Notes under the pieces: model-generated
Told to the model about the DNA's origin: nothing
What the model saw: the letters and a program-made list of their open reading frames with translations, nothing else
Database searches by the model: none
Program-made: the position numbers and the translations under genes
Source: Limimaricola variabilis
GTDB lineage: Bacteria; Pseudomonadota; Alphaproteobacteria; Rhodobacterales; Rhodobacteraceae
Length of the DNA: 64,000 nucleotides
Direction of reading: 5' to 3'
Assembly: GCF_014195545.1 (NCBI RefSeq)
Contig: NZ_JACIBX010000004.1
Coordinates: 124,001-188,000 of the forward strand
Part shown: positions 27,112 through 35,904 of the stretch, one piece after another
How positions within the stretch are numbered: the stretch's first letter is position 1
Layout: each line of letters starts with the position of its first letter

Positions 27112-27499
27112 GCTCGGGTCATCCTTTGGTCGGGGCGCGGTCGCCGCGCGGCTGTCGGTGCCCAACATGTCATGCGTTTCGGTGCGGGGCGAGAGCCCTC
27201 CTGTCGCGGCACGTCGCAGGCCGCGGCTCCGGTTACGCCTTGCGACAAGTTCGGGCCGCCGCGCGGTGTCGAAGCCGGATGGCTGGCGGCGCGTCATCCG
27301 CGCCAGCGGGCGATCTTCAACGGGATGCAGAAAGTCATCACCGGAAAGGTGGAAACAGGGCGTCGCGGCATGAAAAATTCAAGTCACTGATATGGCGTAT
27401 ATTTTCCGATTAAAAAGAAAAAGAAAAACGATTTCAAAAATATATACCGGCGCCGATCCGCGTCCTAACCTGTCTCCAGATACTCCCATGGAGGATAGG
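27112..27499. promoter_or_regulatory. Upstream region of bhcA with an AT-rich stretch
   Basis: A 388-bp region without a clear gene. Its last ~120 bp (27370-27450) are strikingly AT-rich against the GC-rich background: a run of A/G (taaaaagaaaaagaaaaacg) is flanked by TATATTTT (27398-27405) and AAAATATA (27437-27444). This is the expected promoter/regulator region of the bhc operon. No regulator gene sits here. Confidence 0.5.
27398..27446. promoter_or_regulatory. Inverted repeat TATATTTT/AAAATATA upstream of bhcA
   Basis: Two perfectly complementary 8-base arms, 31 bases apart, end about 55 bp before the bhcA start. The position suits a regulator site or UP-like promoter element. The IclR-type regulator BhcR binds upstream of bhcA in Paracoccus denitrificans; that this is such a site is inference. 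Confidence 0.35.
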
Positions 27500-28690
27500 A
27501 TGAGCTTTCAGAACCCGGTCTTCATTCCAGGCCCGACCAACATGCCCGAGGTGCTGCGCCAGGCCTGTGACATGCCGACGATCGACCATCGCTCGCCGGT
27601 CTTCGGAAAGATCCTGCACCCCTGCCTCGACGGGGTCCGCCGCGTGCTGAAGTCGGAGAGCGCGCAGATCTTCATCTTTCCCTCCACCGGCACCGGCGGC
27701 TGGGAGACGGCGCTGACCAACACGCTCTCGCCGGGCGACGGCGTGCTGGCGGCGCGCAACGGGATGTTCAGCCATCGCTGGATCGACATGTGCCAGCGCC
27801 ATGGGCTCGACGTCACGGTGGTCGAGGCCGGCTGGGGCGAGGGCATCCCCGCCGACCGCTACGAGGCGATCCTGCGCGCCGATGGCGGCCAACGGATCAA
27901 GGCGGTGCTCGCCACGCATAACGAGACCGCGACCGGGGTGCGCTCCGACATCGCGGCGCTGCGCCGCGCGCTCGACGCGGCCAAGCATCCGGCGCTGCTT
28001 TTCGTCGACGGGGTCAGCTCGATCGCCTCGATGGATTTCCGGTTCGACGAATGGGGCGTCGATGTCGCCGTGACCGGCAGCCAGAAGGGCTTCATGCTGC
28101 CCGCGGGTCTCGCCATCGTCGGCTTCTCCGGCAAGGCCATGTCGGCGGTCGAGACCGCCGGGCTGCCGCGCACCTTCTTCGACCTGCGCGACATGGCGCG
28201 GGGCTACGCCAATAACGGCTATCCCTATACGCCGCCGGTCGGCTTGATGAACGGGCTGAAGCTGTCGCTCGACATGCTGCTCGGAGAGGGGCTGGAGGAG
28301 GTCTATGCCCGTCACCACCGGATCGCCGAGGGCGTGCGCCGGGCGGTGGCGGCCTGGGGGCTGCGACCCTGCGCGGTGTCGCCCGATCTCTATTCCGACA
28401 CGGTGACGGCGGTGCGGGTGCCCGAGGGCTTCGACGCGACCCGGATCGTCACAGTCGCGGCCGAACGTTACGGCATGGCTTTCGGCGTCGGGCTGGGCGA
28501 GGTTGCGGGCAAGGTGTTCCGGATCGGGCATCTCGGGTCGCTCACCGATGCGATGATGCTGTCGGGCCTCGGCGTGGCGGAGATGGTGATGGTCGATCTC
28601 GGCCTGCCGGTCCGGCTCGGCTCGGGCGTCGCGGCGGCGCAGGAATATTACCGCCATGGCGCGGCCCGGCAGACCGAGGCGGCGGCGTGA
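27500..28690 (+). CDS. bhcA: L-aspartate:glyoxylate aminotransferase (beta-hydroxyaspartate cycle)
   Basis: A 396-residue fold-type I PLP aminotransferase of the alanine-glyoxylate/serine-glyoxylate group. It starts FIPGPTNMPEVLRQAC. The PLP Lys is Lys196 in VTGSQKGFMLPAG, with FVDGVSSIASMDF before it. In the cycle it transfers the amino group of aspartate to glyoxylate, giving oxaloacetate and glycine. The sequence alone would also fit serine-glyoxylate transaminase; the following bhcB, bhcC and bhcD genes settle the assignment. The ATG at 27500 has GGAGG/AGG upstream. It is the first gene of the operon. Confidence 0.9.
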   Translation: MSFQNPVFIPGPTNMPEVLRQACDMPTIDHRSPVFGKILHPCLDGVRRVLKSESAQIFIFPSTGTGGWETALTNTLSPGDGVLAARNGMFSHRWIDMCQRHGLDVTVVEAGWGEGIPADRYEAILRADGGQRIKAVLATHNETATGVRSDIAALRRALDAAKHPALLFVDGVSSIASMDFRFDEWGVDVAVTGSQKGFMLPAGLAIVGFSGKAMSAVETAGLPRTFFDLRDMARGYANNGYPYTPPVGLMNGLKLSLDMLLGEGLEEVYARHHRIAEGVRRAVAAWGLRPCAVSPDLYSDTVTAVRVPEGFDATRIVTVAAERYGMAFGVGLGEVAGKVFRIGHLGSLTDAMMLSGLGVAEMVMVDLGLPVRLGSGVAAAQEYYRHGAARQTEAAA

Positions 28691-29673
28691 TGAAGGACCA
28701 TAGCGAGATGCACATCCCGACCTTTGACGACGTGATCGCGGCGCATGAGCGTATCCGCCCGCATGTCCACCGCACCCCGGTGCTGACCTCGTCCTACCTG
28801 AACGATCTTTCCGGCTGCGAGCTGTTCTTCAAATGCGAGAACTTCCAGAAGGCCGGGGCCTTCAAGGTGCGCGGCGCGTCGAACGCGGTCTTCGGCCTGT
28901 CGGACGCGCAGGCGGCGCGCGGGGTGGCGACGCACAGCTCGGGCAACCACGCGCTGTCGCTCAGCTACGCGGCCGGGCGGCGCGGCATCCCGTGCCACGT
29001 GGTCATGCCGCGCACCGCGCCGCAGGCCAAGAAGGACGCGGTGCGCGGCTATGGCGGCATCATCACCGAATGCGAGCCTTCGACCTCCTCGCGCGAGGAA
29101 TACTTCGCCCGCGTCCAGCAGGAGACCGGCGCCGACTTCGTGCATCCCTACAACGATCCGCGGGTGATCGCGGGGCAGGGGACCTGCGCGTGCGAGCTAA
29201 TGGAGCAGATGCAGGAAAGGGGCGGCGGCCTCGATTGCGTGGTCGCGCCGATCGGCGGCGGCGGCATGATCTCGGGCACCTGCCTGACCCTGTCGCGGAT
29301 TGCGCCCGAGGTGAAAATCTACGCCGCCGAGCCCGAGCAGGCCGATGATGCGGCGCGCAGCTTCCGCGCCGGTCACATCATCGCCGACGACGCGCCCGAG
29401 ACCGTGGCCGACGGGCTGAAGGTGCCGCTCAAGGATCTGACCTGGCACTTCGTGTCGCGCCACGTGACCGACATCCTCACCGCTTCCGAGCAGGAGATCG
29501 TCGATGCGATGGAGCTGATCTGGAAGCGCATGAAGATCGTGATGGAGCCGTCGAGCGCGGTGCCGCTCGCCACCATCCTGAAGAATCCGGACGTCTTCGC
29601 GGGAAAGCGCGTGGGCGTCGTCATCACCGGCGGCAATGTCGATCTCGGCAAGCTGCCCTGGATGCAGAAATGA
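28690..29673 (+). CDS. bhcB: beta-Hydroxyaspartate dehydratase
   Basis: A 327-residue fold-type II PLP enzyme of the threonine dehydratase/serine racemase group. The PLP Lys is Lys59 (FQKAGAFKVRGA), with SSGNHALSLSYAA, the phosphate-binding loop IGGGGMISG and VVITGGNVDLGKL. It converts beta-hydroxyaspartate to iminosuccinate in the cycle. Start: the ATG at 28690 overlaps the last base of the bhcA stop; a second ATG at 28708 (MHIPTFDD) would also fit the family N-terminus. The ATG of the next frame overlaps its stop. Confidence 0.9.
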   Translation: MKDHSEMHIPTFDDVIAAHERIRPHVHRTPVLTSSYLNDLSGCELFFKCENFQKAGAFKVRGASNAVFGLSDAQAARGVATHSSGNHALSLSYAAGRRGIPCHVVMPRTAPQAKKDAVRGYGGIITECEPSTSSREEYFARVQQETGADFVHPYNDPRVIAGQGTCACELMEQMQERGGGLDCVVAPIGGGGMISGTCLTLSRIAPEVKIYAAEPEQADDAARSFRAGHIIADDAPETVADGLKVPLKDLTWHFVSRHVTDILTASEQEIVDAMELIWKRMKIVMEPSSAVPLATILKNPDVFAGKRVGVVITGGNVDLGKLPWMQK

Positions 29674-29684
29674 AAGGCCACGCC

Positions 29685-30845
29685 ATGAAAGACCTGAACC
29701 TTGACGAGCTCGATGTCGGCTTCGATGTGCCCGCCGTGCCGGGCATGGACGAGAGCGAGATCCAGACGCCCTGCCTGATCCTCGATCTCGACGCGCTGGA
29801 GCGCAACATCAGGAAGATGGGCGACTATGCCCGCGCGCATGGCATGCGCCACCGCAGCCATGGCAAGATGCACAAGTCGGTCGACGTGCAGAAGCTGCAG
29901 GAGAGCCTCGGCGGCGCGGTCGGGGTCTGCTGCCAGAAGGTGTCGGAGGCCGAGGTTTTCGTGCGCGGCGGCATCGAGGACGTGCTGGTCTCGAACCAGG
30001 TGCGCGATCCGGCCAAGATCGACCGGCTGGCCCGGCTGCCGAAATTCGGATCGAAAATCACCGTCTGCGTCGACGACGTGGCCAACGTGGCCGAGCTGTC
30101 GACGGCGGCCGAGAAGCACGGCACCACCCTCCACTGCTTCGTCGAGATCGACTGCGGCGCCGGGCGTTGCGGCGTGACGACGACCCCGGCGGTGGTCGAG
30201 ATCGCGCGCGCGATCGCCGCCGCGCCGGGGCTGAACTTCGCCGGCATCCAGGCCTATCAGGGCGCGATGCAGCATCTCGACAGCTATGCCGAGCGCAAGG
30301 CCAAGCTCGACGCCGCGATCGCCCAGGTGCGCGACGCCGTCGACGCGCTGACCGAAGTGGGGCTGAAGCCCGAATTCGTCTCGGGCGGCGGCACCGGCAG
30401 CTATTACTTCGAGAGCAATTCGGGCCTCTACAACGAGCTGCAATGCGGCTCCTACGCCTTCATGGATGCCGATTACGGCCGCATCCACGACAAGAACGGC
30501 AAGCGTATCGACCAGGGCGAATGGGAGAACGCGCTGTTCATCCTGACCTCGGTGATGAGCCATGCCAAGGCGGACAAGGCAATCGTCGATGGGGGTCTCA
30601 AGGCGCAATCGGTCGATAGCGGTTTGCCGGTCATCTTCGGGCGCGCGGATGTCGAGTACGTCAAATGCTCGGACGAGCATGGCGTCGTGGCCGACCCGAA
30701 GGGCGTGCTCGCGATCAACGAGAAGCTGCGGCTGGTGCCGGGCCATTGCGACCCGACCTGCAACGTGCACGATTGGTATGTCGGCGTGCGCGGCGGCAAG
30801 GTCGAGACGCTCTGGCCGGTCTCGGCCCGCGGCAAGGCCTACTGA
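29685..30845 (+). CDS. bhcC: beta-Hydroxyaspartate aldolase
   Basis: A 386-residue fold-type III (alanine racemase-like, D-threonine aldolase family) PLP enzyme that condenses glycine and glyoxylate to (2R,3S)-beta-hydroxyaspartate. It shows TPCLILDLDALERNI, the PLP Lys61 in RHRSHGKMHKS (the R.H.K..K pattern), EIDCGAGRCGV, and the C-terminal metal site PGHCDPTCN. The start at 29685 is preferred because AAAGG lies 7 bases before; an ATG at 29670 overlapping the bhcB stop would add five residues. It is the carbon-carbon-bond-forming step of the cycle. Confidence 0.92.
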   Translation: MKDLNLDELDVGFDVPAVPGMDESEIQTPCLILDLDALERNIRKMGDYARAHGMRHRSHGKMHKSVDVQKLQESLGGAVGVCCQKVSEAEVFVRGGIEDVLVSNQVRDPAKIDRLARLPKFGSKITVCVDDVANVAELSTAAEKHGTTLHCFVEIDCGAGRCGVTTTPAVVEIARAIAAAPGLNFAGIQAYQGAMQHLDSYAERKAKLDAAIAQVRDAVDALTEVGLKPEFVSGGGTGSYYFESNSGLYNELQCGSYAFMDADYGRIHDKNGKRIDQGEWENALFILTSVMSHAKADKAIVDGGLKAQSVDSGLPVIFGRADVEYVKCSDEHGVVADPKGVLAINEKLRLVPGHCDPTCNVHDWYVGVRGGKVETLWPVSARGKAY

Positions 30846-30862
30846 GCTTCGGCAAGCAGATC

Positions 30863-30886
30863 GCCGGAGGCGCCCGCGCCTCCGGC
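30863..30886 (+). terminator. Perfect hairpin between bhcC and bhcD
   Basis: An 11-bp perfect stem (GCCGGAGGCGC / GCGCCTCCGGC) closes a 2-base centre in the 66-bp bhcC-bhcD gap. No U-tract follows. It may be a partial terminator or an mRNA-processing/stability element setting the level of bhcD and the downstream gene. Confidence 0.5.
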
Positions 30887-30911
30887 CCGGACAAACGACA
30901 GGACGCATTTC

Positions 30912-31877
30912 ATGATCATCGTGCCCGAAGCGGTTATCGCCGATCTCATCACCCCGGAAGCGAGCTTCGATGCGGTCGAGAAGGTATTCGCCTCCATGGC
31001 CGCGAAATCGGCCAGCAATTTCCCGGTCATCCGCGAGGCGATCGGCCATGCCGACGCGCTCTACGGCTTCAAGTCGGGCTTCGACCGCGCCGCGTTGAAC
31101 CTCGGGCTGAAATCCGGTGGCTACTGGCCGGGCAATGCCGAGAAGGGCCTGACCAATCACCAATCGACCGTGTTCCTGTTCGACGCCGACACCGGCAGAT
31201 GCCGCGCCGTGGTCGGGGGCAACCTGCTGACCGCGTTGCGCACCGCCGCCGCCGCCGCCGTCTCGGTGGCGCATCTGGCGCGCCCAGACGCGCGCGTGCT
31301 CGGCATCGTCGGTGCCGGCCACCAGGCCGCGTTCCAGCTGCGCGCGGTCGCGGCGCAGCGCGATTTCGCGCGCGTGGTGGCGTGGAACCGCAGCCCCGCG
31401 AAGCTCGACCGGCTCGCGGCGGTGGCGGCGGAGCTGGGCCTGCCCTTCGAGAGCGTCAGCCTCGACGATCTGGGCGCGCAGGCGGATGTCATCGTCACCA
31501 TCACCTCGAGCTTCGACGCGATCCTGCGGGCCGATCAGGTCAGGCCGGGCACGCATCTGGCCTGCATGGGCACCGACACGCGCGGCAAGCAGGAGATCGA
31601 GGCAGCGCTGCTGGCGCGGGCGCGTGTCTTCACCGACGAGGTCGCGCAATCGATCAGCATCGGCGAGGCGCAGCACGCGGTCGCCGGAGGGAGCCTTCGC
31701 GCGGACGAGATCACCGAGCTGGGCGCGGTGATCAACGGCCGCCACGGCGGCCGCACCTCGGCCGAGGAGATCACGCTGTTCGACGGCACCGGCGTCGGGC
31801 TGCAGGACCTCGCCGTGGCGGCCGCGGTGGTCGATCTCGCGGTGGAGAGGGGCGTCGCCATCGACGTCGACTTCTGA
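30912..31877 (+). CDS. bhcD: Iminosuccinate reductase
   Basis: A 321-residue member of the ornithine cyclodeaminase/mu-crystallin family. The Rossmann motif GIVGAGHQAAFQLRAV lies near residue 130, preceded by GVVGGN-like GGNLLTALRTAAAAAVS. NAD(P)-binding and substrate segments (ITSSFDAILRADQV, HLACMGTDTRGKQEI) follow. In the cycle it reduces iminosuccinate to aspartate, regenerating the BhcA amino donor. The ATG at 30912 is well placed after the hairpin. Without its neighbours it would be called only an OCD-family protein. Confidence 0.9.
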   Translation: MIIVPEAVIADLITPEASFDAVEKVFASMAAKSASNFPVIREAIGHADALYGFKSGFDRAALNLGLKSGGYWPGNAEKGLTNHQSTVFLFDADTGRCRAVVGGNLLTALRTAAAAAVSVAHLARPDARVLGIVGAGHQAAFQLRAVAAQRDFARVVAWNRSPAKLDRLAAVAAELGLPFESVSLDDLGAQADVIVTITSSFDAILRADQVRPGTHLACMGTDTRGKQEIEAALLARARVFTDEVAQSISIGEAQHAVAGGSLRADEITELGAVINGRHGGRTSAEEITLFDGTGVGLQDLAVAAAVVDLAVERGVAIDVDF

Positions 31878-31880
31878 GCC

Positions 31881-32864
31881 ATGGCCCTGCGCGTCGCCAT
31901 CAACGGCTTTGGCCGGATCGGCCGCACCATCCTGCGGCTGCTGAGCACGCAGCGGCAGGCGGACGGCATCGAGATCGCCTGCATCAACGACATCGCGCCG
32001 CTCGACACCTGCGCCTATCTGTTCGAGTTCGACAGCGTGTTCGGGCCGTTTCCGGGCCGGGTCGAGGCGGGTGAGGAGGTGCTCGCGGTTGATGGGCGGG
32101 CGATCCCGTTTCATCGCGAGACAGACCTGTCGCGGCTCGATCTGGCGGGCGTCGACGTGCTGCTCGAATGCACGGGTCACGCCAATGATCCGGCGGTGGC
32201 GGCACGCGGGCTCGCGGCGGGGGCGCGGCGGGTGCTGATCTCAGGGCCGTCCGACGCCGCCGAGGCGACCGTGGTGCTCGGCGCCAACGAAGCGGTTCTC
32301 GCCGATCAGCGCATCCTGTCCTGCGGCTCCTGCACGACCAACGCGCTGGCGCCGCTGCTCCGGCTGCTCGACGATCTATTTGGCGTCGAGAGCGGCCACA
32401 TGACGACGATCCACTGCTATACCGGGGCGCAGCCGACGGTCGACGCGCCGCGCGGCGATCCGGCGCGCAGCCGGGCGGCGGCGCTGTCGATGGTGCCGAC
32501 CACATCGAGCGCGATGCGGCTCACCGACACGGTGCTGCCGCAGCTCGCCGGGCGCATTACCGGGGCGGCGCTGCGGGTGCCGGTGGCCAGCGTCTCGGCG
32601 GTGGATCTCACCGTGCGCCTGCGCGACCGGCGCGATGTCGATACGAGGCTGCGCGCCGGCGTGGCGGCCTCCGAGGTGATGGGCTGGACCGATCGGCCGC
32701 TGGCCTCGACCGATCTGCGGGCGCGGCCGGAATCGCTGGTGCTGGCCGGGCCCGAGACGCTGCACGGCCCCGACATGACCCGCATCCTGGGCTGGTACGA
32801 CAACGAGTGGGGCTTTTCGAACCGGATGATCGACCTGGCACTGCGCATGGCCCTGCGGCCCTAG
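31881..32864 (+). CDS. GAPDH-family dehydrogenase linked to the bhc operon
   Basis: A 327-residue glyceraldehyde-3-phosphate/erythrose-4-phosphate dehydrogenase family protein, slightly shorter than usual (~333-340). It has the Rossmann start AINGFGRIGRTILR, the adenine-binding Asp in CINDIAP, the nucleophile Cys151 in LSCGSCTTNALAP with His178 (TIHCYTGAQPTVDAP), the phosphate Arg in ALRVPVASVSAVDLT, and WYDNEWGFSNRM. Canonical NIIPTSTGAA is changed to SMVPTTSSAM. It starts 3 bp after bhcD, so it is co-transcribed. It could be a gluconeogenic GAPDH for growth on C2 substrates, or an erythrose-4-phosphate dehydrogenase. The activity is not decided by sequence. Confidence 0.85.
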   Translation: MALRVAINGFGRIGRTILRLLSTQRQADGIEIACINDIAPLDTCAYLFEFDSVFGPFPGRVEAGEEVLAVDGRAIPFHRETDLSRLDLAGVDVLLECTGHANDPAVAARGLAAGARRVLISGPSDAAEATVVLGANEAVLADQRILSCGSCTTNALAPLLRLLDDLFGVESGHMTTIHCYTGAQPTVDAPRGDPARSRAAALSMVPTTSSAMRLTDTVLPQLAGRITGAALRVPVASVSAVDLTVRLRDRRDVDTRLRAGVAASEVMGWTDRPLASTDLRARPESLVLAGPETLHGPDMTRILGWYDNEWGFSNRMIDLALRMALRP

Positions 32865-32915
32865 CCGGGCGATTGGCTTGCGCGGCAGGCGTTGAAAGCT
32901 TCCGATGAATGGCGA

Positions 32916-32942
32916 AAGGGCGGCGGTCATCCCGCCGCCCTT
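32916..32942. terminator. Bidirectional terminator between the bhc operon and NCS1 permease
   Basis: An 11-bp perfect stem (AAGGGCGGCGG / CCGCCGCCCTT, loop TCATC) lies between convergent stops. It is followed by TCTTATT on the plus strand, and preceded by TTTCGCC when read for the minus-strand gene. Confidence 0.75.
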
Positions 32943-32961
32943 CTTATTGGCCCGGATGCGC

Positions 32962-34413
32962 TCAGGTGGCGCGGGGCTGCGGCGCGCGGCGGCGCGACAG
33001 CGCGAGGTGCAGCACCCCGCCCAGGGCCGCGCCGAAGATCCAGCCGAAGCCCGAGAGCTGCGCCAGCGCCGGCAGCCAGACCGTGCCGGTCGAGAACACC
33101 GCCGCCACCGCAAAGGCGATGATCGCGTCCCGGTTCCAGCCCGCATCGTAGTAATAGCGTCCCGAGGGGTCGTTGCTGAACAGGTCGTCCACCGACAGCT
33201 CGCCGCGCTGCACGAGGTAGTAGTCGACGACGAGGATGCCGTAGAGCGGTGCCAGCAGCGCGCCCAGCGTGTCGACGAAGCCGGTGATGCCGATCTTCGA
33301 GATCAGGCTGACCCAGAGCGCGCCGATGAAGAAGGCGATCAGCGCGGTGATCACGCCGCCCGCCTTGGCGCTGATCCGCTCCGGCGCGAGGTTGGCGATG
33401 TCGTAGGCCGGCGGGATGAAGTTGGCCACTAGGTTGATGCCGACGGTCGCCGCAAAGAAGGTGATGGCGGCGATCACTGTGAGCGCGAGGTTGTCGACCC
33501 GCTCGACGATCTCGGCGGGGTTGGTCAGCGCCTCGCCGAACAGCACCACCGTGCCGGCGGTGACGAACAGCGCGATGAAGGAGAACACCGCGATCGAGAC
33601 CGGCAGGCCCCAGAAATTGCCGCGCTTCATCGCGCTCTCGCTCTTCACGAAGCGGGAGAAGTCGCCGAAGTTGATCACCACGGCGGCGAAGTAGGCGATC
33701 ATCGTGCCGATCACCGCGAGGAAGGCCATCACCGGCCCCGGCCCGACGACCTCGGCGCGCCCTTCGAAGATCGAGCCGAGCGCCGGGAATATGGCGTTGC
33801 CGGCCTTGGCCCAGATCACCAGCATCAGCGCGATCATCACCACGTAGACGAAGGGTCCGGCCCAGTTCAGGAAGCGGCCGATCCAGTCGATGCCCTTCAT
33901 GAACAGCGCCACCTGGAAGACGCAGACGATCAGGTAGCTGAGCCAGCCCACGGCGGTCATGCCGAGGAACTCCGCCCCGCCCTCGAGCCCGAGCAGCGCG
34001 TTCAGCAGCAGCGCCACGGCGGTCGAGGCGAAGTAGGTCTGCACCCCGTACCAGAAGATCGCGACGACGCCGCGCACCAGCGCCGGGAACTTGGCGCCCT
34101 GCACCCCCATCGCGGCGCGGGCGATGACCGGGTAGGGCACGCCGTAGCGCACGCTCGGCCGGCCGGTGAGGTTGACCAGCCACATCACGATCGCGCCGGC
34201 GATCACGATGGCGGCGAACACCGCCCAGCCGTTCAGCCCGTAGGACAGGAACAGCGAGGCGGCGAGGGTGTAGCCGAACAGGCTCTGGATGTCGTTGTTC
34301 CAGACGTTGAAGATTTCGAAGGCGCCCCAGCCGCGCTTGTCTGAGGGCAGCGGCGCGAGGTCGGCGTTGTGCAGCCCGGCATCGGGCGCGCGGCGCAGAT
34401 CTGTGTCGATCAT
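32962..34413 (-). CDS. NCS1 family nucleobase/hydantoin permease (1)
   Basis: A 483-residue NCS1 symporter with about twelve helices. Family motifs: FNVWNNDIQSLFGYTLAASL near residue 35, RYGVPYPVIARAAMGVQGAK (R-x-G-x-P-F/Y-P signature), FWYGVQTYFASTAV and NFGDFSRFVKS. Such carriers take up purines, pyrimidines, allantoin or hydantoins with a cation. The start at 34413 has GGGAAA upstream; the longer frame lacks support. It follows a second, distinct NCS1 gene (84 bp) and a racemase, suggesting uptake of a cyclic ureide or hydantoin. Confidence 0.85.
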   Translation of the reverse strand: MIDTDLRRAPDAGLHNADLAPLPSDKRGWGAFEIFNVWNNDIQSLFGYTLAASLFLSYGLNGWAVFAAIVIAGAIVMWLVNLTGRPSVRYGVPYPVIARAAMGVQGAKFPALVRGVVAIFWYGVQTYFASTAVALLLNALLGLEGGAEFLGMTAVGWLSYLIVCVFQVALFMKGIDWIGRFLNWAGPFVYVVMIALMLVIWAKAGNAIFPALGSIFEGRAEVVGPGPVMAFLAVIGTMIAYFAAVVINFGDFSRFVKSESAMKRGNFWGLPVSIAVFSFIALFVTAGTVVLFGEALTNPAEIVERVDNLALTVIAAITFFAATVGINLVANFIPPAYDIANLAPERISAKAGGVITALIAFFIGALWVSLISKIGITGFVDTLGALLAPLYGILVVDYYLVQRGELSVDDLFSNDPSGRYYYDAGWNRDAIIAFAVAAVFSTGTVWLPALAQLSGFGWIFGAALGGVLHLALSRRRAPQPRAT

Positions 34414-34497
34414 CGGAATTTCCCTGTTGAGATGGCGGCCGACCCTCTGGCGGGCCGGTCCGGTCATGCGCGGCCCGGGCGGGCCGCGCCGCAAGTC

Positions 34498-35880
34498 TCA
34501 GCGGTCCATGAAGCGCTGCGCGGCCGGCAGGTGCCGCATCAGCAACCAGTAGGCGATCCCGGCGGGCAGAAGACTGGCGTACCAGGAAACGCTCGAGAAG
34601 ATCAGCGCCGCGACCACGCCGATGGCCATCGCGATGACGGCGGCCCAGTTGGTACCCGCATAGGGCCCGGCCTCGTCGTAGAGCTTGCCGAGATCGAGCT
34701 CCTGGCGGCGCAGCACGAAGTAGTCGACCACCAGGATCGCGAAGATCGGCCCGAGGAAGGCGCTGTAGGTGCGGATGAACAGCCCCAGCCCGTCGGCGCT
34801 CTCGTCCTTGACCAGCTCCCAGGGGAAGGTGGCGAAGGCCAGCAGGCCGACGATGACGGCGGAGGTCCTGAAGTTGATCTTGAAGACGTCCATCAGCGCG
34901 TAGGCCGGGGGCACCACGTTGTTGAGAATGTTGGTCGTCACCTGGGCGAAGGCAATGAACAGCAGGGTGATGACCAGGAGCGGCTTGTTGTCGACCGCGC
35001 TGGAGAAGACCTTGATCGGGTCGACCTCGCCAGTGGCGCCCGAAACCATCAGGCCGATCATTCCCATGAACAGCGTCGCGGGCAGGATCGAGTTGGCGTA
35101 GATCGCGACTTGCCGGAACGGGCCGACATCGCGCTTGAGTTCGCGCGCATAGTCCGAGACGTTGAGCATCATGGTCGAGTAGATGCCCAAAAACAGCATC
35201 GTCGCCGACCAGAAGGGCGCGCCCCAGGTGCCCTCGACGTTGATCAGGTTGGCCGAGATCTCGTCGCCATATTTGCCGATCACGCTGAAGAACATGTAGA
35301 TCAGCGATCCGATGATGAAGACCGAGCCGATGTTCTCGAGCCACTTGATGCCGTGGAAGCCCAGCACCGACAGGCCGATCTGCAGGAACTGGAAGCCCAC
35401 GAAGAACAGCACCATGTTGTCGTAGCCGAACAGCGTCGCCGAGACGAGGTTGAGCGCGCCGGCACCGATCCAGCTCTGGAAGCCGTACCAGACGATCGCG
35501 GGCACCGAGCGGACGAGGGCGGGAATGCGGGTGCCGGTGAAGCCGAAGGCCGAGCGGGCCTGCACCATGAAGGGGATGCCGTAGCGATGCCCGGCCATGC
35601 CGTTGATCATCAACGCGAGGCCGATCACCGTGCAGCCGATGGCGATCGCCACGACGGTCTGCAGCAGGTTCAGCGTGCCCACCAGCCCCGAGCCGATGGT
35701 GAAGGTGCCGATCGAGACGCAGCCCCCCAGCCAGGCGAAGAGATAGGACCAGCTGCCCATGATCCGGGTCTGCTGCGGCGCGAGGCTCTCCTCCCCGAGG
35801 CCCTTGCCGCCCTGATCGATCCGGTCGTCGGCGAGGGGTGCGCCTCCCGCCACGCCCTCCAGTTCTGCTTGCATCGTCAT
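34498..35880 (-). CDS. NCS1 family nucleobase/hydantoin permease (2)
   Basis: A 460-residue NCS1 carrier. Family signs: SWSYLFAWLGGCVSIGTFTI, RYGIPFMVQARSAFGFTGTR (the R-x-G-I-P-F signature), VWYGFQSWIGAGALNLVS and NVSDYARELKRD. The C-terminal helices include PIFAILVVDYFVLRR. It is only distantly like the downstream NCS1 gene, so it is not a recent duplication; the two may carry different but related compounds. It lies 24 bp downstream of the racemase gene and probably shares its promoter. Confidence 0.85.
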   Translation of the reverse strand: MTMQAELEGVAGGAPLADDRIDQGGKGLGEESLAPQQTRIMGSWSYLFAWLGGCVSIGTFTIGSGLVGTLNLLQTVVAIAIGCTVIGLALMINGMAGHRYGIPFMVQARSAFGFTGTRIPALVRSVPAIVWYGFQSWIGAGALNLVSATLFGYDNMVLFFVGFQFLQIGLSVLGFHGIKWLENIGSVFIIGSLIYMFFSVIGKYGDEISANLINVEGTWGAPFWSATMLFLGIYSTMMLNVSDYARELKRDVGPFRQVAIYANSILPATLFMGMIGLMVSGATGEVDPIKVFSSAVDNKPLLVITLLFIAFAQVTTNILNNVVPPAYALMDVFKINFRTSAVIVGLLAFATFPWELVKDESADGLGLFIRTYSAFLGPIFAILVVDYFVLRRQELDLGKLYDEAGPYAGTNWAAVIAMAIGVVAALIFSSVSWYASLLPAGIAYWLLMRHLPAAQRFMDR

Positions 35881-35904
35881 CTTTCCCCTCCCTTGAATAT
35901 ATGA

